A DNA stretch of 32,275 bases from contig JAFOCI010000013.1 in assembly GCA_017381365.1 (NCBI GenBank), forward strand, positions 1 to 32,275, read 5' to 3'. The notes below the pieces were generated by a model. The model did not search any database and had not been told where the DNA came from. It saw only the letters and a program-made list of their open reading frames with translations. The position numbers were made by a program, and so were the translations under genes. This document shows positions 1-5,859 of this stretch, one piece after another. How positions within the stretch are numbered: position 1 is the first letter of the stretch; every line of letters starts with the position of its first letter. The stretch is from Treponema sp. Its GTDB lineage: Bacteria; Spirochaetota; Spirochaetia; Treponematales; Treponemataceae.

Positions 1-144
1 ACAGTATTTATTTTTAAGTTCTTCCCTGATAAAGGAAAAATCTACCATTTCTTTTATCTGCCGAAAAAAATGATTTTCCGGAATCAGCTTATCATACAGT
101 TCTGCATATGGACTAAAATATAACTCTTTTTGATTGTTCAGCAT
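1..144 (-). CDS. IS1182-family transposase, N-terminal part (cut by window edge)
   Basis: 48 codons are visible, starting at the ATG at 144 with a GTGGTG-type ribosome site just upstream. The peptide begins MLNNQKELYFSPYAELYDKL and continues with a PENHFFRQIKEMVDFSFI segment. This is the characteristic start of IS1182-family transposases (a 'LYD..IP..H..RKI...VDFSFI' pattern). Those proteins are DDE transposases that cut and join the element ends. The catalytic domain lies outside the window, so it cannot be said whether the copy is intact. Confidence 0.75.
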   Translation of the reverse strand, partial: MLNNQKELYFSPYAELYDKLIPENHFFRQIKEMVDFSFIREELKNKYC

Positions 145-240
145 AAAATCACCACTTCTCAAATTCTAATGATTCTGGTGGTATTTGTAAATTTCTTCAT
201 TTGGGGGACTTTTTCAGTGGGCTCACTTTGGGACAGCCCC
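1..240 (-). mobile_element. IS1182-type insertion sequence, 5' end
   Basis: The segment contains the transposase start and its upstream end, and it runs off the left edge. The terminus at 230-240 reads GGGACAGCCCC on the plus strand, so the element begins GGGGCTGTCCC when read outward-in. Immediately after it, at 241, begins a truncated copy of the triple-hairpin leader repeat seen whole at 18927 and 26839. The element therefore appears to have inserted into that repeat. The same terminal sequence bounds the MITE-like repeat at 26953. Confidence 0.7.
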
Positions 241-330
241 TATTATTGAACTGCTGTTCCTCATTACATTACGGAACATTGTAAAAAGTTAATCGATTGT
301 TGAAACAATCTTCCTGACTTTTTATGGGAG
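241..330 (+). repeat. Triple-hairpin leader repeat, copy 1 (truncated)
   Basis: It matches the copies at 18927-19035 and 26839-26947 (both on the minus strand) over about 90 bases. It lacks the first hairpin, where the IS1182-type element abuts it. It keeps hairpin B (CTGTTCC...GGAACA, right arm decayed) and the long hairpin C with inner GATTGTT/AACAATC. It ends in TTTTTATGGGAG, which supplies the ribosome site for the ORF at 337. One difference from the other copies, a C to T change in the outer arm of hairpin C, keeps a G-U pair in RNA. Confidence 0.85.
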
Positions 331-336
331 ATTTAT

Positions 337-518
337 ATGAGAGTAGTAAATGTCGCGGTTTCTGTTGCTATTGGAGCTGTTCTGGGGTTTGGTTTAGGCT
401 TTCTTGTGAGCGGAACTTAGCAGGAGACATCCCTACTGCTCTATGCTTTGCTATAGGATCTGGTATAGTATCGTATCAGAATGGAGGAATAGCAATTGGT
501 TATTCAAAAAAAAGTTAG
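337..518 (+). pseudogene. Small hydrophobic membrane protein, frameshifted
   Basis: The ATG at 337 follows GGGAG with 6 nt spacing and opens a 27-residue Gly/Ala/Val-rich peptide (MRVVNVAVSVAIGAVLGFGL...) that stops at 420. From about 409 the -1 frame continues as a plausible hydrophobic sequence (NLAGDIPTALCFAIGSGIVS...) and stops at 518. Adding one base near 409 (GGAAC to GGAAAC) would give a protein of about 60 residues with two glycine-rich membrane segments. No slippery heptamer is present, so a decayed gene or a sequencing error is likelier than programmed frameshifting. The family was not recognised. Confidence 0.4.
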
Positions 519-1209
519 TTTTATAATTGCACTGTTGATTTTGCATCTGGCTGTGTTCGCACAGGCTGAAAATGAAAATAGAACTGATGAATATGGTGGT
601 GAAGCTCTTGGTTTCTTACTTGAAAGAAGTGCGTATGTAAAGACATCGGATTATCCGTATGAGTATGAAGAGCGGAACTATTTTTTTGATAGAAATACTG
701 ACGAGTATGACAGATGTAAATATCTGTCACTGGAAACGAATCTTTCTTTTTTATTGTATGAAACAGTTGAATATCTAGGTTATGAATTTGGATTAAAGGC
801 AACGCTTTTGCCTGTTCTTGGTGTAAAAGCAGATGTTTTTATGCTGCAGAATTCATACAGTGACAGTTATGACTTTGTAGGAAACGGTAAAGCCGGTATT
901 TTCATTCCTCTTGTAAAGCATGACTATTTTAATTTTTCGTTTGGTGCATACTGGAGTTTTTTTGTTGATTACGGTTACACGAACGGTTGTGCTGTTGATG
1001 CATCATTAAAAGTTTTTCCTGTAAAGCCCGTTTCCCTGGAATTTAATTTTGTAGAACACTGTTTTGATCAGTCTTGTAACTTTAAGGATGATTTATATTC
1101 AGAGTTTTCTGTGAAAGCTGGAGCAATGATAAAGGCGATTGAATTTTACGGCCAATGGCGTTATTTCCGTGGAAACATGTGGGGCGTTGGCTTAAAGCGA
1201 TATTTTTAA
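496..1209 (+). CDS. Exported protein, probable outer-membrane beta-barrel, function unknown
   Basis: 237 residues. The start is a TTG at 496 with a good GGAGG at 483-487, 8 nt upstream. It overlaps the end of the broken ORF before it, suggesting translational coupling. Residues 1-23 form a signal peptide (VIQKK, then a hydrophobic run ending VFAQA). The mature part is rich in aromatic residues with alternating polar/hydrophobic strands, for example YEFGLKATLLPVLGVKADVF and HDYFNFSFGAYWSFFVDYGY, and it ends in an aromatic residue (RYF). This fits a small treponemal beta-barrel or surface protein. No family was identified, and the localisation is inferred from composition only. Confidence 0.7.
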   Translation: MVIQKKVSFIIALLILHLAVFAQAENENRTDEYGGEALGFLLERSAYVKTSDYPYEYEERNYFFDRNTDEYDRCKYLSLETNLSFLLYETVEYLGYEFGLKATLLPVLGVKADVFMLQNSYSDSYDFVGNGKAGIFIPLVKHDYFNFSFGAYWSFFVDYGYTNGCAVDASLKVFPVKPVSLEFNFVEHCFDQSCNFKDDLYSEFSVKAGAMIKAIEFYGQWRYFRGNMWGVGLKRYF

Positions 1210-1227
1210 AATTATTCATAATACCTA

Positions 1228-1256
1228 TTGACATACTAGGAAATACGAAGTATAAA
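1228..1256 (+). promoter_or_regulatory. Sigma70-type promoter upstream of metY
   Basis: TTGACA (1228-1233), 17 nt spacer, TATAAA (1251-1256). This is one of the two best -35/-10 pairs in the window. Transcription would start near 1263, just before the palindrome at 1268-1282, leaving a leader of about 350 nt before metY. Confidence 0.6.
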
Positions 1257-1267
1257 TGTTTTATAAC

Positions 1268-1282
1268 CTACTAAATTAGTAG
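1268..1282. promoter_or_regulatory. Palindromic operator candidate (Rrf2/IscR-like)
   Basis: CTACTAAATTAGTAG is a perfect 7-1-7 palindrome just downstream of the -10 box, in the context ATAACCTACTAAATTAGTAG. The layout resembles sites bound by Rrf2-family regulators (IscR type 1, CymR-like). Such a regulator would suit a sulfur-assimilation gene, but the regulator itself is not in the window. Assignment is by pattern only. Confidence 0.4.
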
Positions 1283-1298
1283 AGAATAAGGAATTGAT

Positions 1299-1364
1299 AT
1301 GATTTTATATTTTGAAAAGCTTGTAAGAGAAAATTTTAGAAATGGCGTCATGTGTAATTTTTAG
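1299..1364 (+). CDS. Possible leader peptide or gene remnant (21 aa)
   Basis: The ATG at 1299 follows AAGGAA at a workable distance and lies directly behind the promoter at 1228 and the palindrome at 1268. The product is MILYFEKLVRENFRNGVMCN plus F. It could be a leader peptide of the metY transcript or the start of a gene destroyed by the repeat-rich DNA that follows. Nothing about its function is visible. Confidence 0.25.
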   Translation: MILYFEKLVRENFRNGVMCNF

Positions 1365-1378
1365 ACAATTCCTTTGGG

Positions 1379-1585
1379 GGCGTTGCGGGGGCTTGTGCAA
1401 ATAAAGTTTCTGCCCCCGCTGGAGAGGGTAGCACGCAACGAAGTGCGTGCTAGGGGGAGACTTCCCCCTTCTCGCAGGATAAATCCTGCTCGGAGCCGTT
1501 CTTTCGATGAACCTAAAACAACCCTTTCGGCTTGTTTTTTAACGGTTCTTCGATATTAGGCTGGGGGAGACTTCCCCCTTCTCGC
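1379..1585. repeat. GC-rich palindromic repeat cluster before metY
   Basis: A 200-bp block far more GC-rich than its surroundings. It contains GCGGGGGC/GCCCCCGC (1385-1392 with 1412-1419), a 9-bp stem TAGCACGCA/TGCGTGCTA (1429-1452), GCAGGAT/ATCCTGC near 1475-1490, and a 23-bp direct repeat at 1453-1475 and 1563-1585 beginning GGGGGAGACTTCCCCC. Related sequence (GGGGCGTTGCGGGG) recurs at 8143 and 20675. No credible gene lies here. Confidence 0.7.
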
Positions 1586-1616
1586 TAAAAAATCTAAAAA
1601 ATACACGAGGTACGTT

Positions 1617-2906
1617 ATGTCAGATACAAAAAAACTTCACTTTGAAACACTTCAGCTCCATGTTGGTCAGGAATCTCCTGATCCTGTTACAGATTCACGA
1701 GCTGTGCCAATTTACCAGACAACTTCTTATGTTTTTCATAATTCAAAGCACGCTGCAGACCGTTTTGGGCTTGCGGATGCGGGTAATATTTATGGCCGTC
1801 TTACTAATTCCACTCAGGATGTTTTTGAAAAGCGAATTGCGGCTCTTGAAGGTGGAGTTGCAGCTCTTGCGGTGGCTTCCGGGGCTGCGGCAATTGATTA
1901 TACAATCAAGGCATTGGCTCAGGCTGGCGACCACATTGTTGCACAGAAAACAATTTACGGCGGAAGCTACAATCTTCTTGCTCATACATTAAAGGCTTTT
2001 GGAATTGAAACAACTTTTGTTGATGCTCATAATCTAAAAGAGGTTGAAGGGGCAATCAAGGAAAATACAAAGGCTGTGTATCTTGAAACTTTGGGAAATC
2101 CGAATTCTGATATTCCTGATATTGATGCGGTTGCTGAAATTGCCCACAAGCACGGTCTTCCTCTTGTAATTGATAATACTTTTGGAACTCCATATCTTAT
2201 TCGCCCTATTGAACATGGTGCGGACATTGTTGTTCATTCTGCAACAAAATTTATTGGTGGCCATGGAACAACTCTTGGCGGTGTAATAGTAGATTCTGGA
2301 AAATTTGACTGGAAAAAAAGCGGAAAATATGGTCCTATTGCGGAGCCAAATCCAAGTTATCATGGAATCAGTTTTGCGGATGCTGTTGGACCTGCTGCGT
2401 TTGTAACTTATATTCGTGCAATTCTGTTGCGTGACGAGGGGGCTACAATCAGTCCGTTTAATGCATTCCTTCTTTTGCAGGGAACTGAAACTTTGTCTTT
2501 GCGCCTTGACCGTCATGTTGAAAACACTAAGAAGGTTGTGGAATTCCTTAAAAATCATCCTAAAGTTCAGAAGGTTAATCATCCTTCTCTGGAAAATCAT
2601 CCTGATCATGTTTTGTACGAAAAATATTTCCCTAACGGTGGAGCTTCTATCTTTACGTTTGAAATCAAAGGTGGCAGGGAAGCTGCATGGAAGTTTATTG
2701 ATAATCTGAAGATTTTCAGTCTTCTTGCAAACGTTGCTGACGTTAAATCCCTTGTAATTCATCCTGCAAGTACAACTCACAGTCAGCTGAACGATGCGGA
2801 GCTTGCAGACCAGGGAATTACACAGGGAACAATCAGACTGTCGATTGGAACTGAGCATTATGAGGACATTATTTCAGATTTGTCGCAAGCTTTTGATGCT
2901 GTGTAG
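1617..2906 (+). CDS. metY: O-acetylhomoserine sulfhydrylase (O-acetylhomoserine aminocarboxypropyltransferase)
   Basis: 429 residues, the normal length for this cytoplasmic PLP enzyme. It makes homocysteine from O-acetylhomoserine and sulfide. The Cys/Met-metabolism PLP-dependent fold covers the whole protein: FETLQLHVGQ at the N-terminus, YGRLTNST (59-66), the cofactor region SGAAAI near 88-93, and VIDNTFGTPYL with the PLP-binding Asp186. The Schiff-base lysine is K211 in SATKFIGGHG. The PNPSYHG stretch downstream is typical of MetY rather than MetB/MetC. The ATG at 1617 has GAGG 6 nt upstream. It stands alone as a single gene behind a long repeat-bearing leader. The family assignment is firm; the preferred substrate is inferred. 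Confidence 0.93.
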   Translation: MSDTKKLHFETLQLHVGQESPDPVTDSRAVPIYQTTSYVFHNSKHAADRFGLADAGNIYGRLTNSTQDVFEKRIAALEGGVAALAVASGAAAIDYTIKALAQAGDHIVAQKTIYGGSYNLLAHTLKAFGIETTFVDAHNLKEVEGAIKENTKAVYLETLGNPNSDIPDIDAVAEIAHKHGLPLVIDNTFGTPYLIRPIEHGADIVVHSATKFIGGHGTTLGGVIVDSGKFDWKKSGKYGPIAEPNPSYHGISFADAVGPAAFVTYIRAILLRDEGATISPFNAFLLLQGTETLSLRLDRHVENTKKVVEFLKNHPKVQKVNHPSLENHPDHVLYEKYFPNGGASIFTFEIKGGREAAWKFIDNLKIFSLLANVADVKSLVIHPASTTHSQLNDAELADQGITQGTIRLSIGTEHYEDIISDLSQAFDAV

Positions 2907-2925
2907 GCAGGGTTTTTGACTCGCA

Positions 2926-2942
2926 GGATAATCCTGCTCGAT
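2926..2942 (+). terminator. Short hairpin after metY
   Basis: GCAGGAT and ATCCTGC form a tight stem about 20 nt beyond the metY stop. The same element occurs in the metY leader (about 1475-1490). There is no T-run, so terminator function is uncertain and it may just be another copy of the intergenic repeat. Confidence 0.3.
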
Positions 2943-2956
2943 GGCAAAATATTTGT

Positions 2957-3067
2957 GAGGGCTGTTTAATAAGTTGGAGAAGGGGTGGCTGAGCGTGTCG
3001 CTCCCCGCATTTTGCGTGACGGGCATTTTATAGATGCCAGCTTGCATCATAACTAATTAAACAGCTT
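2957..3067. repeat. MITE-like element with 15-bp terminal inverted repeats
   Basis: GCTGTTTAATAAGTT (2961-2975) and AACTAATTAAACAGC (3051-3065) are inverted with one mismatch and enclose a 75-bp non-coding core. The ends resemble one end of the MITE-like repeat at 26953 (GGCTGTCCAATAAGTTTGC), so this appears to be a diverged relative. The core is GC-rich and has small stems of its own. Confidence 0.6.
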
Positions 3068-3083
3068 TTTTGTTGAATTTAGT

Positions 3084-3329
3084 TTATCGTGCATCAATTC
3101 CAGTGATGAATTCCTTGTAGGGTGTGCCGTGAAGAACAAAAATCATTTCGCCCTTTTCGTTGCTGCTGATTTCCAGGAAAGTTTCTACCCATTCATCGTT
3201 CACTTTTACTTCAAATTTATCGCCAAATTTAAGAGTCTTTAATATTCTGTTGGATTCTTCGTGTCCAATTACAAAGTTTCCGTTTGATTCGTCAAATTCA
3301 AGAGTTCCTTCTGTGATTTCTTCTGACAT
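3084..3329 (-). CDS. Small DUF5348-like protein
   Basis: 81 residues, starting at 3329 with AAGGA upstream. The layout 'xLEFDESNGNFVI ... LKFGDKFEVKVNDEWVETFLE ... GIDAR' resembles the DUF5348 family of small beta-rich proteins, which often lie in accessory DNA. No catalytic residues, signal peptide or membrane segment are seen, and the function is unknown. It sits between the MITE-like element and the divergent CotH-type lipoprotein gene, with about 145 AT-rich bases between the two starts. Confidence 0.65.
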   Translation of the reverse strand: MSEEITEGTLEFDESNGNFVIGHEESNRILKTLKFGDKFEVKVNDEWVETFLEISSNEKGEMIFVLHGTPYKEFITGIDAR

Positions 3330-3404
3330 ATTTTATTCCTTTCTAAAATGCTTTTTTTTAAAAGTAATAAAAAAAAGAAATATGGTCAATTTATAAATGA
3401 AGAA

Positions 3405-3443
3405 TTGATTTAACTAAAAAAAAAGCATATATTTTTTTTAGTT
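3405..3443 (+). promoter_or_regulatory. Promoter with overlapping A/T-tract palindrome, CotH-type gene
   Basis: TTGATT (3405-3410), 17 nt, TATATT (3428-3433). A 12-bp inverted repeat, AACTAAAAAAAA / TTTTTTTTAGTT (about 3412-3443), straddles the -10 box. The palindrome could be an operator, or just the stem of an A/T terminator for upstream transcripts. Confidence 0.45.
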
Positions 3444-3473
3444 GAAAATTAATTATAGTTTTATGGGGGATAT

Positions 3474-4937
3474 ATGAAATTAACTTTAAGAAAGATTCTA
3501 ACAGTTCTTCCAGTTGCAGTTCTTGCTATTTTGTTTACTGGTGTAATGATTTCCTGTTCCAATGATTCTGGTAGTGATAAAAGTCTTGCATTGCTTTTAG
3601 GTGGAAATAAACAGACTTCTCCAAATAAAGAAAAGCCAGCTGAAGAAGTTACAGAACCTGTTTTTAATACAAGAACAGAAGCTCTTGATTTTATTTTTGG
3701 AACAGACAAGCTGGCAAGTACAAAAATTACAATTACCCGCGGGCAGTGGAATAAACTGCTTGAATATTATGATATTAATCCCTCTAACGAAGAATGTGTT
3801 CATGCAGAATACCGCTTTGAAAAGGATGGTAAAGCCTGGACAATGAAGGATGTGGGCTTCAGAATTCGAGGAAATACAAGCCGTACACGCCCTCAGGATA
3901 AAGAGTCTGAAAAATATGTTCAGGCCCATTTTAAGGTTGATTTTGAAGAATGGCCTGTTATTGTTGATGGCGTGGAAACAGACCCAGATAGAAAGCTTGA
4001 AAACTGTATGAAAGGCGTTATTTTAAAGCGCTTTAAGGATGATTTTACATACAGCCGTGAAATTTTTGGCTATAACTATTTCCGTGATTGTGGAGTTTGG
4101 ACCGCTCCCCGTGCAGGTTACACACGCCTTTTACTTGATATTGTAGAAGAAGACGGTTCCATTGAAAAAGTTGATTACGGTGTTTATGCAATGATTGAAA
4201 ACATTGATAAGCAGTTTCTTAAAGAGCGAACTTCGGAAGAAAAGGGAGGAGATTTTAACGGTAATAAAGGAAATCTCTGGAAATGTACATGGAAAAACGA
4301 TTCTGGACCAAACTTTAAAAATGATTATGAAGATTATTACTTTGGTGTTGAAGATATAAAACTTGATCCATCTGAACCAAGTTTTGAGTACAATTATGAT
4401 CTTAAGACAAATAAAGATAAGCTTTCTAAAGCAAAAACAGAAATCAAAGGGTGGATTAATGAATTAAATTCTTTGAATGATTCTGATTCCAGCGCAATAA
4501 AAGCCTGGTATGAAGAAAAAATGGATGTTGATTTGTTCCTTAAAACTTATGCCGTAAATGTAATTCTTGGCATGTGGGATGATTACTGGATTAACAACAA
4601 CAACTATTACTTCTATTTTGATAAAGACGGAAAAGCATATTTTATTCCTTATGACTATGACAATATTCTTGGTACAAACGGTTGTTCAACAGATGCTGCT
4701 AAAAAGAATCCTCTTGAATGGGGAAATTTGAATGACGGGAACCATCCTTTAATCCAGAAGATTATGAAGGTGCCAGAATTTGTAAATAAATATAAAGAAT
4801 ACCTTATTCAGTTCTCTAATGAAGAAAGCGGATTTGATTATACAAAAGCTTCTGCAAAAATCAGAACATGGCAGAACATGGCAGAACATGATAAAGGATT
4901 ATATTGGTGCTACTGCATATACAGATGGTGTATGTAA
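3474..4937 (+). CDS. CotH-kinase family lipoprotein, 5' part of a frameshifted gene
   Basis: Starts at an ATG 10 nt after GGGGG. Residues 1-27 are a lipoprotein signal with Cys28 in VMISC. The CotH-like domain spans about residues 80-465: DVGFRIRGNTSR (127-137), LKRFKDDFTYSREIFGY (184-200), DYGVYAMIENIDKQFL (234-249), and IPYDYDNILG (391-400), whose Asp residues match the metal-binding motif of CotH kinases. CotH proteins are atypical secreted kinases; the substrate here is unknown. A 10-bp tandem repeat at 4862-4890 shifts the frame at about residue 467, after which 20 unrelated residues precede a premature stop. With one repeat unit fewer, the frame continues to 5634 as a 716-residue protein. 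Confidence 0.85.
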   Translation: MKLTLRKILTVLPVAVLAILFTGVMISCSNDSGSDKSLALLLGGNKQTSPNKEKPAEEVTEPVFNTRTEALDFIFGTDKLASTKITITRGQWNKLLEYYDINPSNEECVHAEYRFEKDGKAWTMKDVGFRIRGNTSRTRPQDKESEKYVQAHFKVDFEEWPVIVDGVETDPDRKLENCMKGVILKRFKDDFTYSREIFGYNYFRDCGVWTAPRAGYTRLLLDIVEEDGSIEKVDYGVYAMIENIDKQFLKERTSEEKGGDFNGNKGNLWKCTWKNDSGPNFKNDYEDYYFGVEDIKLDPSEPSFEYNYDLKTNKDKLSKAKTEIKGWINELNSLNDSDSSAIKAWYEEKMDVDLFLKTYAVNVILGMWDDYWINNNNYYFYFDKDGKAYFIPYDYDNILGTNGCSTDAAKKNPLEWGNLNDGNHPLIQKIMKVPEFVNKYKEYLIQFSNEESGFDYTKASAKIRTWQNMAEHDKGLYWCYCIYRWCM

Positions 4938-5634
4938 ACTTGCATGGGAAAACACAAAAGGTTCTTTTGAAGATGTTGTTGCAGGCTGGAGCAACCCTTA
5001 TGTGCCATATAAATTGCTTTCTGGTGATGATGAATCAAACTACTTTAAAGTTCGTCAAAAGTGCATTAAAAATAGTCTTAAAACCAGTAATGTAACATTC
5101 AATTTTAATGGTGGTGAGTGTACAGAGCATCCTGGGGATAATGTTGTAGTTGGCGTAGAAAATGTCACTAACCTTGAAAACCTAATTCAGGTTAAAAAAG
5201 ACGGTTATAGATTCTGTGGATGGACAAAAACATTAGATGGTACTGATTATGTTAAGACTGTTTCAGAAGATACAGAATTGTATGCCAGCTGGGTTGAAGA
5301 AAATATTATTCCTTATGTATATATTCCTGCTTCTAAAAAATACAAAATTATTTTCCGCCCGGAACATTTTGGTTTTAACAAAGAAACATACGACGGAAGC
5401 ATAAAATTTGTTTGTGACAGTACGGGTTGGGAAACAAATCCTTTAGAAATGACAAAAGATGAAGAAACTGGATGGTATTATGTTGAAGTTACTAATCTTG
5501 GTGGATGGAACGGCTTTAAGTTTTATAATGATGGTAACTGGTATGGATATGAAATATTCACCCAGAAACAGCTTCCTGAGCTTTTTGCAGAGCACGTAGA
5601 AAACTACAATTTTATTATTCCTGAACTGAAATAA
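4819..5634 (+). CDS. CotH-kinase lipoprotein, 3' part (InlB-type repeat and C-terminal beta domain)
   Basis: This is the downstream frame of the split gene. The authentic continuation begins inside the 10-bp repeat (about 4885) as NMIKDYIGATAYTDGVCK; the ATG at 4819 is fortuitous. It holds the end of the CotH domain, then a Listeria-Bacteroides (InlB B-type) repeat (VTFNFNGGE... YRFCGWTKTLDG... LYASW). A C-terminal beta-rich region follows, with KIIFRPEHFGF, GWYYVEVTNLGGWNGFKFYN and NWYGYE segments, which resembles carbohydrate-binding or starch-binding-like modules. Translated alone it would lack a signal peptide and stay in the cytoplasm. It is probably not functional unless the repeat slips. 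Confidence 0.75.
   Translation: MKKADLIIQKLLQKSEHGRTWQNMIKDYIGATAYTDGVCKLAWENTKGSFEDVVAGWSNPYVPYKLLSGDDESNYFKVRQKCIKNSLKTSNVTFNFNGGECTEHPGDNVVVGVENVTNLENLIQVKKDGYRFCGWTKTLDGTDYVKTVSEDTELYASWVEENIIPYVYIPASKKYKIIFRPEHFGFNKETYDGSIKFVCDSTGWETNPLEMTKDEETGWYYVEVTNLGGWNGFKFYNDGNWYGYEIFTQKQLPELFAEHVENYNFIIPELK
4862..4890 (+). repeat. 10-bp tandem repeat (2.9 units) that breaks the CotH-type frame
   Basis: CAGAACATGG occurs at 4862-4871 and 4872-4881, with nine of ten bases again at 4882-4890. Removing one unit gives a continuous reading frame, KIRTWQNMIKDYIGATAY. A 10-bp unit shifts the frame by +1 per copy, so frame depends on copy number. Confidence 0.9.
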
Positions 5635-5660
5635 TGAAAATTCGGAAATAACTTGTTTTT

Positions 5661-5718
5661 AAAAATACGCCGCGCCGGGATGTGGAAGGGCCGCACTCTG
5701 GTGCGGCGTATTTTTTTT
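5661..5718 (+). terminator. Terminator hairpin after the CotH-type gene
   Basis: AATACGCCGC pairs with GCGGCGTATT, enclosing a second small stem (CCGCAC/GTGCGG), and is followed by a run of eight T. It is about 25 nt after the stop at 5634. The A-run on the other side could make it work on both strands. Confidence 0.7.
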
Positions 5719-5822
5719 GCAGGCTGAAAGGCTGTAAAAAAAATACCGACCGTGAGGGTAGCCTGTAGCAGCCCGTTTGCAAAAAGAATTTGCGCCCAAA
5801 AAAAATCTAAATTCATAGTTTA

Positions 5823-5851
5823 TTGTAGATTCTGAAAAAAAACGGTAAAAT
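5823..5851 (+). promoter_or_regulatory. hisD promoter, near-leaderless
   Basis: TTGTAG (5823-5828), 17 nt, TAAAAT (5846-5851). Only 8 nt separate the -10 box from the hisD ATG at 5860, and there is no Shine-Dalgarno sequence. The expected transcript starts at or within 2-3 nt of the start codon. Confidence 0.6.
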
Positions 5852-5859
5852 CTAGAATT

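Noticed and set aside
1374..1559. 61-codon open frame in the metY leader
   Set aside because: It is built from GC-rich palindromic repeats, which explain the open frame; no ribosome site.
1257..1616. SAM or other methionine riboswitch upstream of metY
   Set aside because: The long leader suggested one, but the stems are those of dispersed repeats and no conserved riboswitch core was found by eye.
2034..2858. 274-codon open frame on the minus strand inside metY
   Set aside because: It is antisense to a clear MetY coding sequence, has no ribosome site, and its composition (many Ser/Arg/Asn/Cys) is that of a shadow frame.
4862..4890. Programmed ribosomal frameshift in the CotH-type gene
   Set aside because: There is no slippery heptamer, and the exact 10-bp duplication explains the frame change fully.
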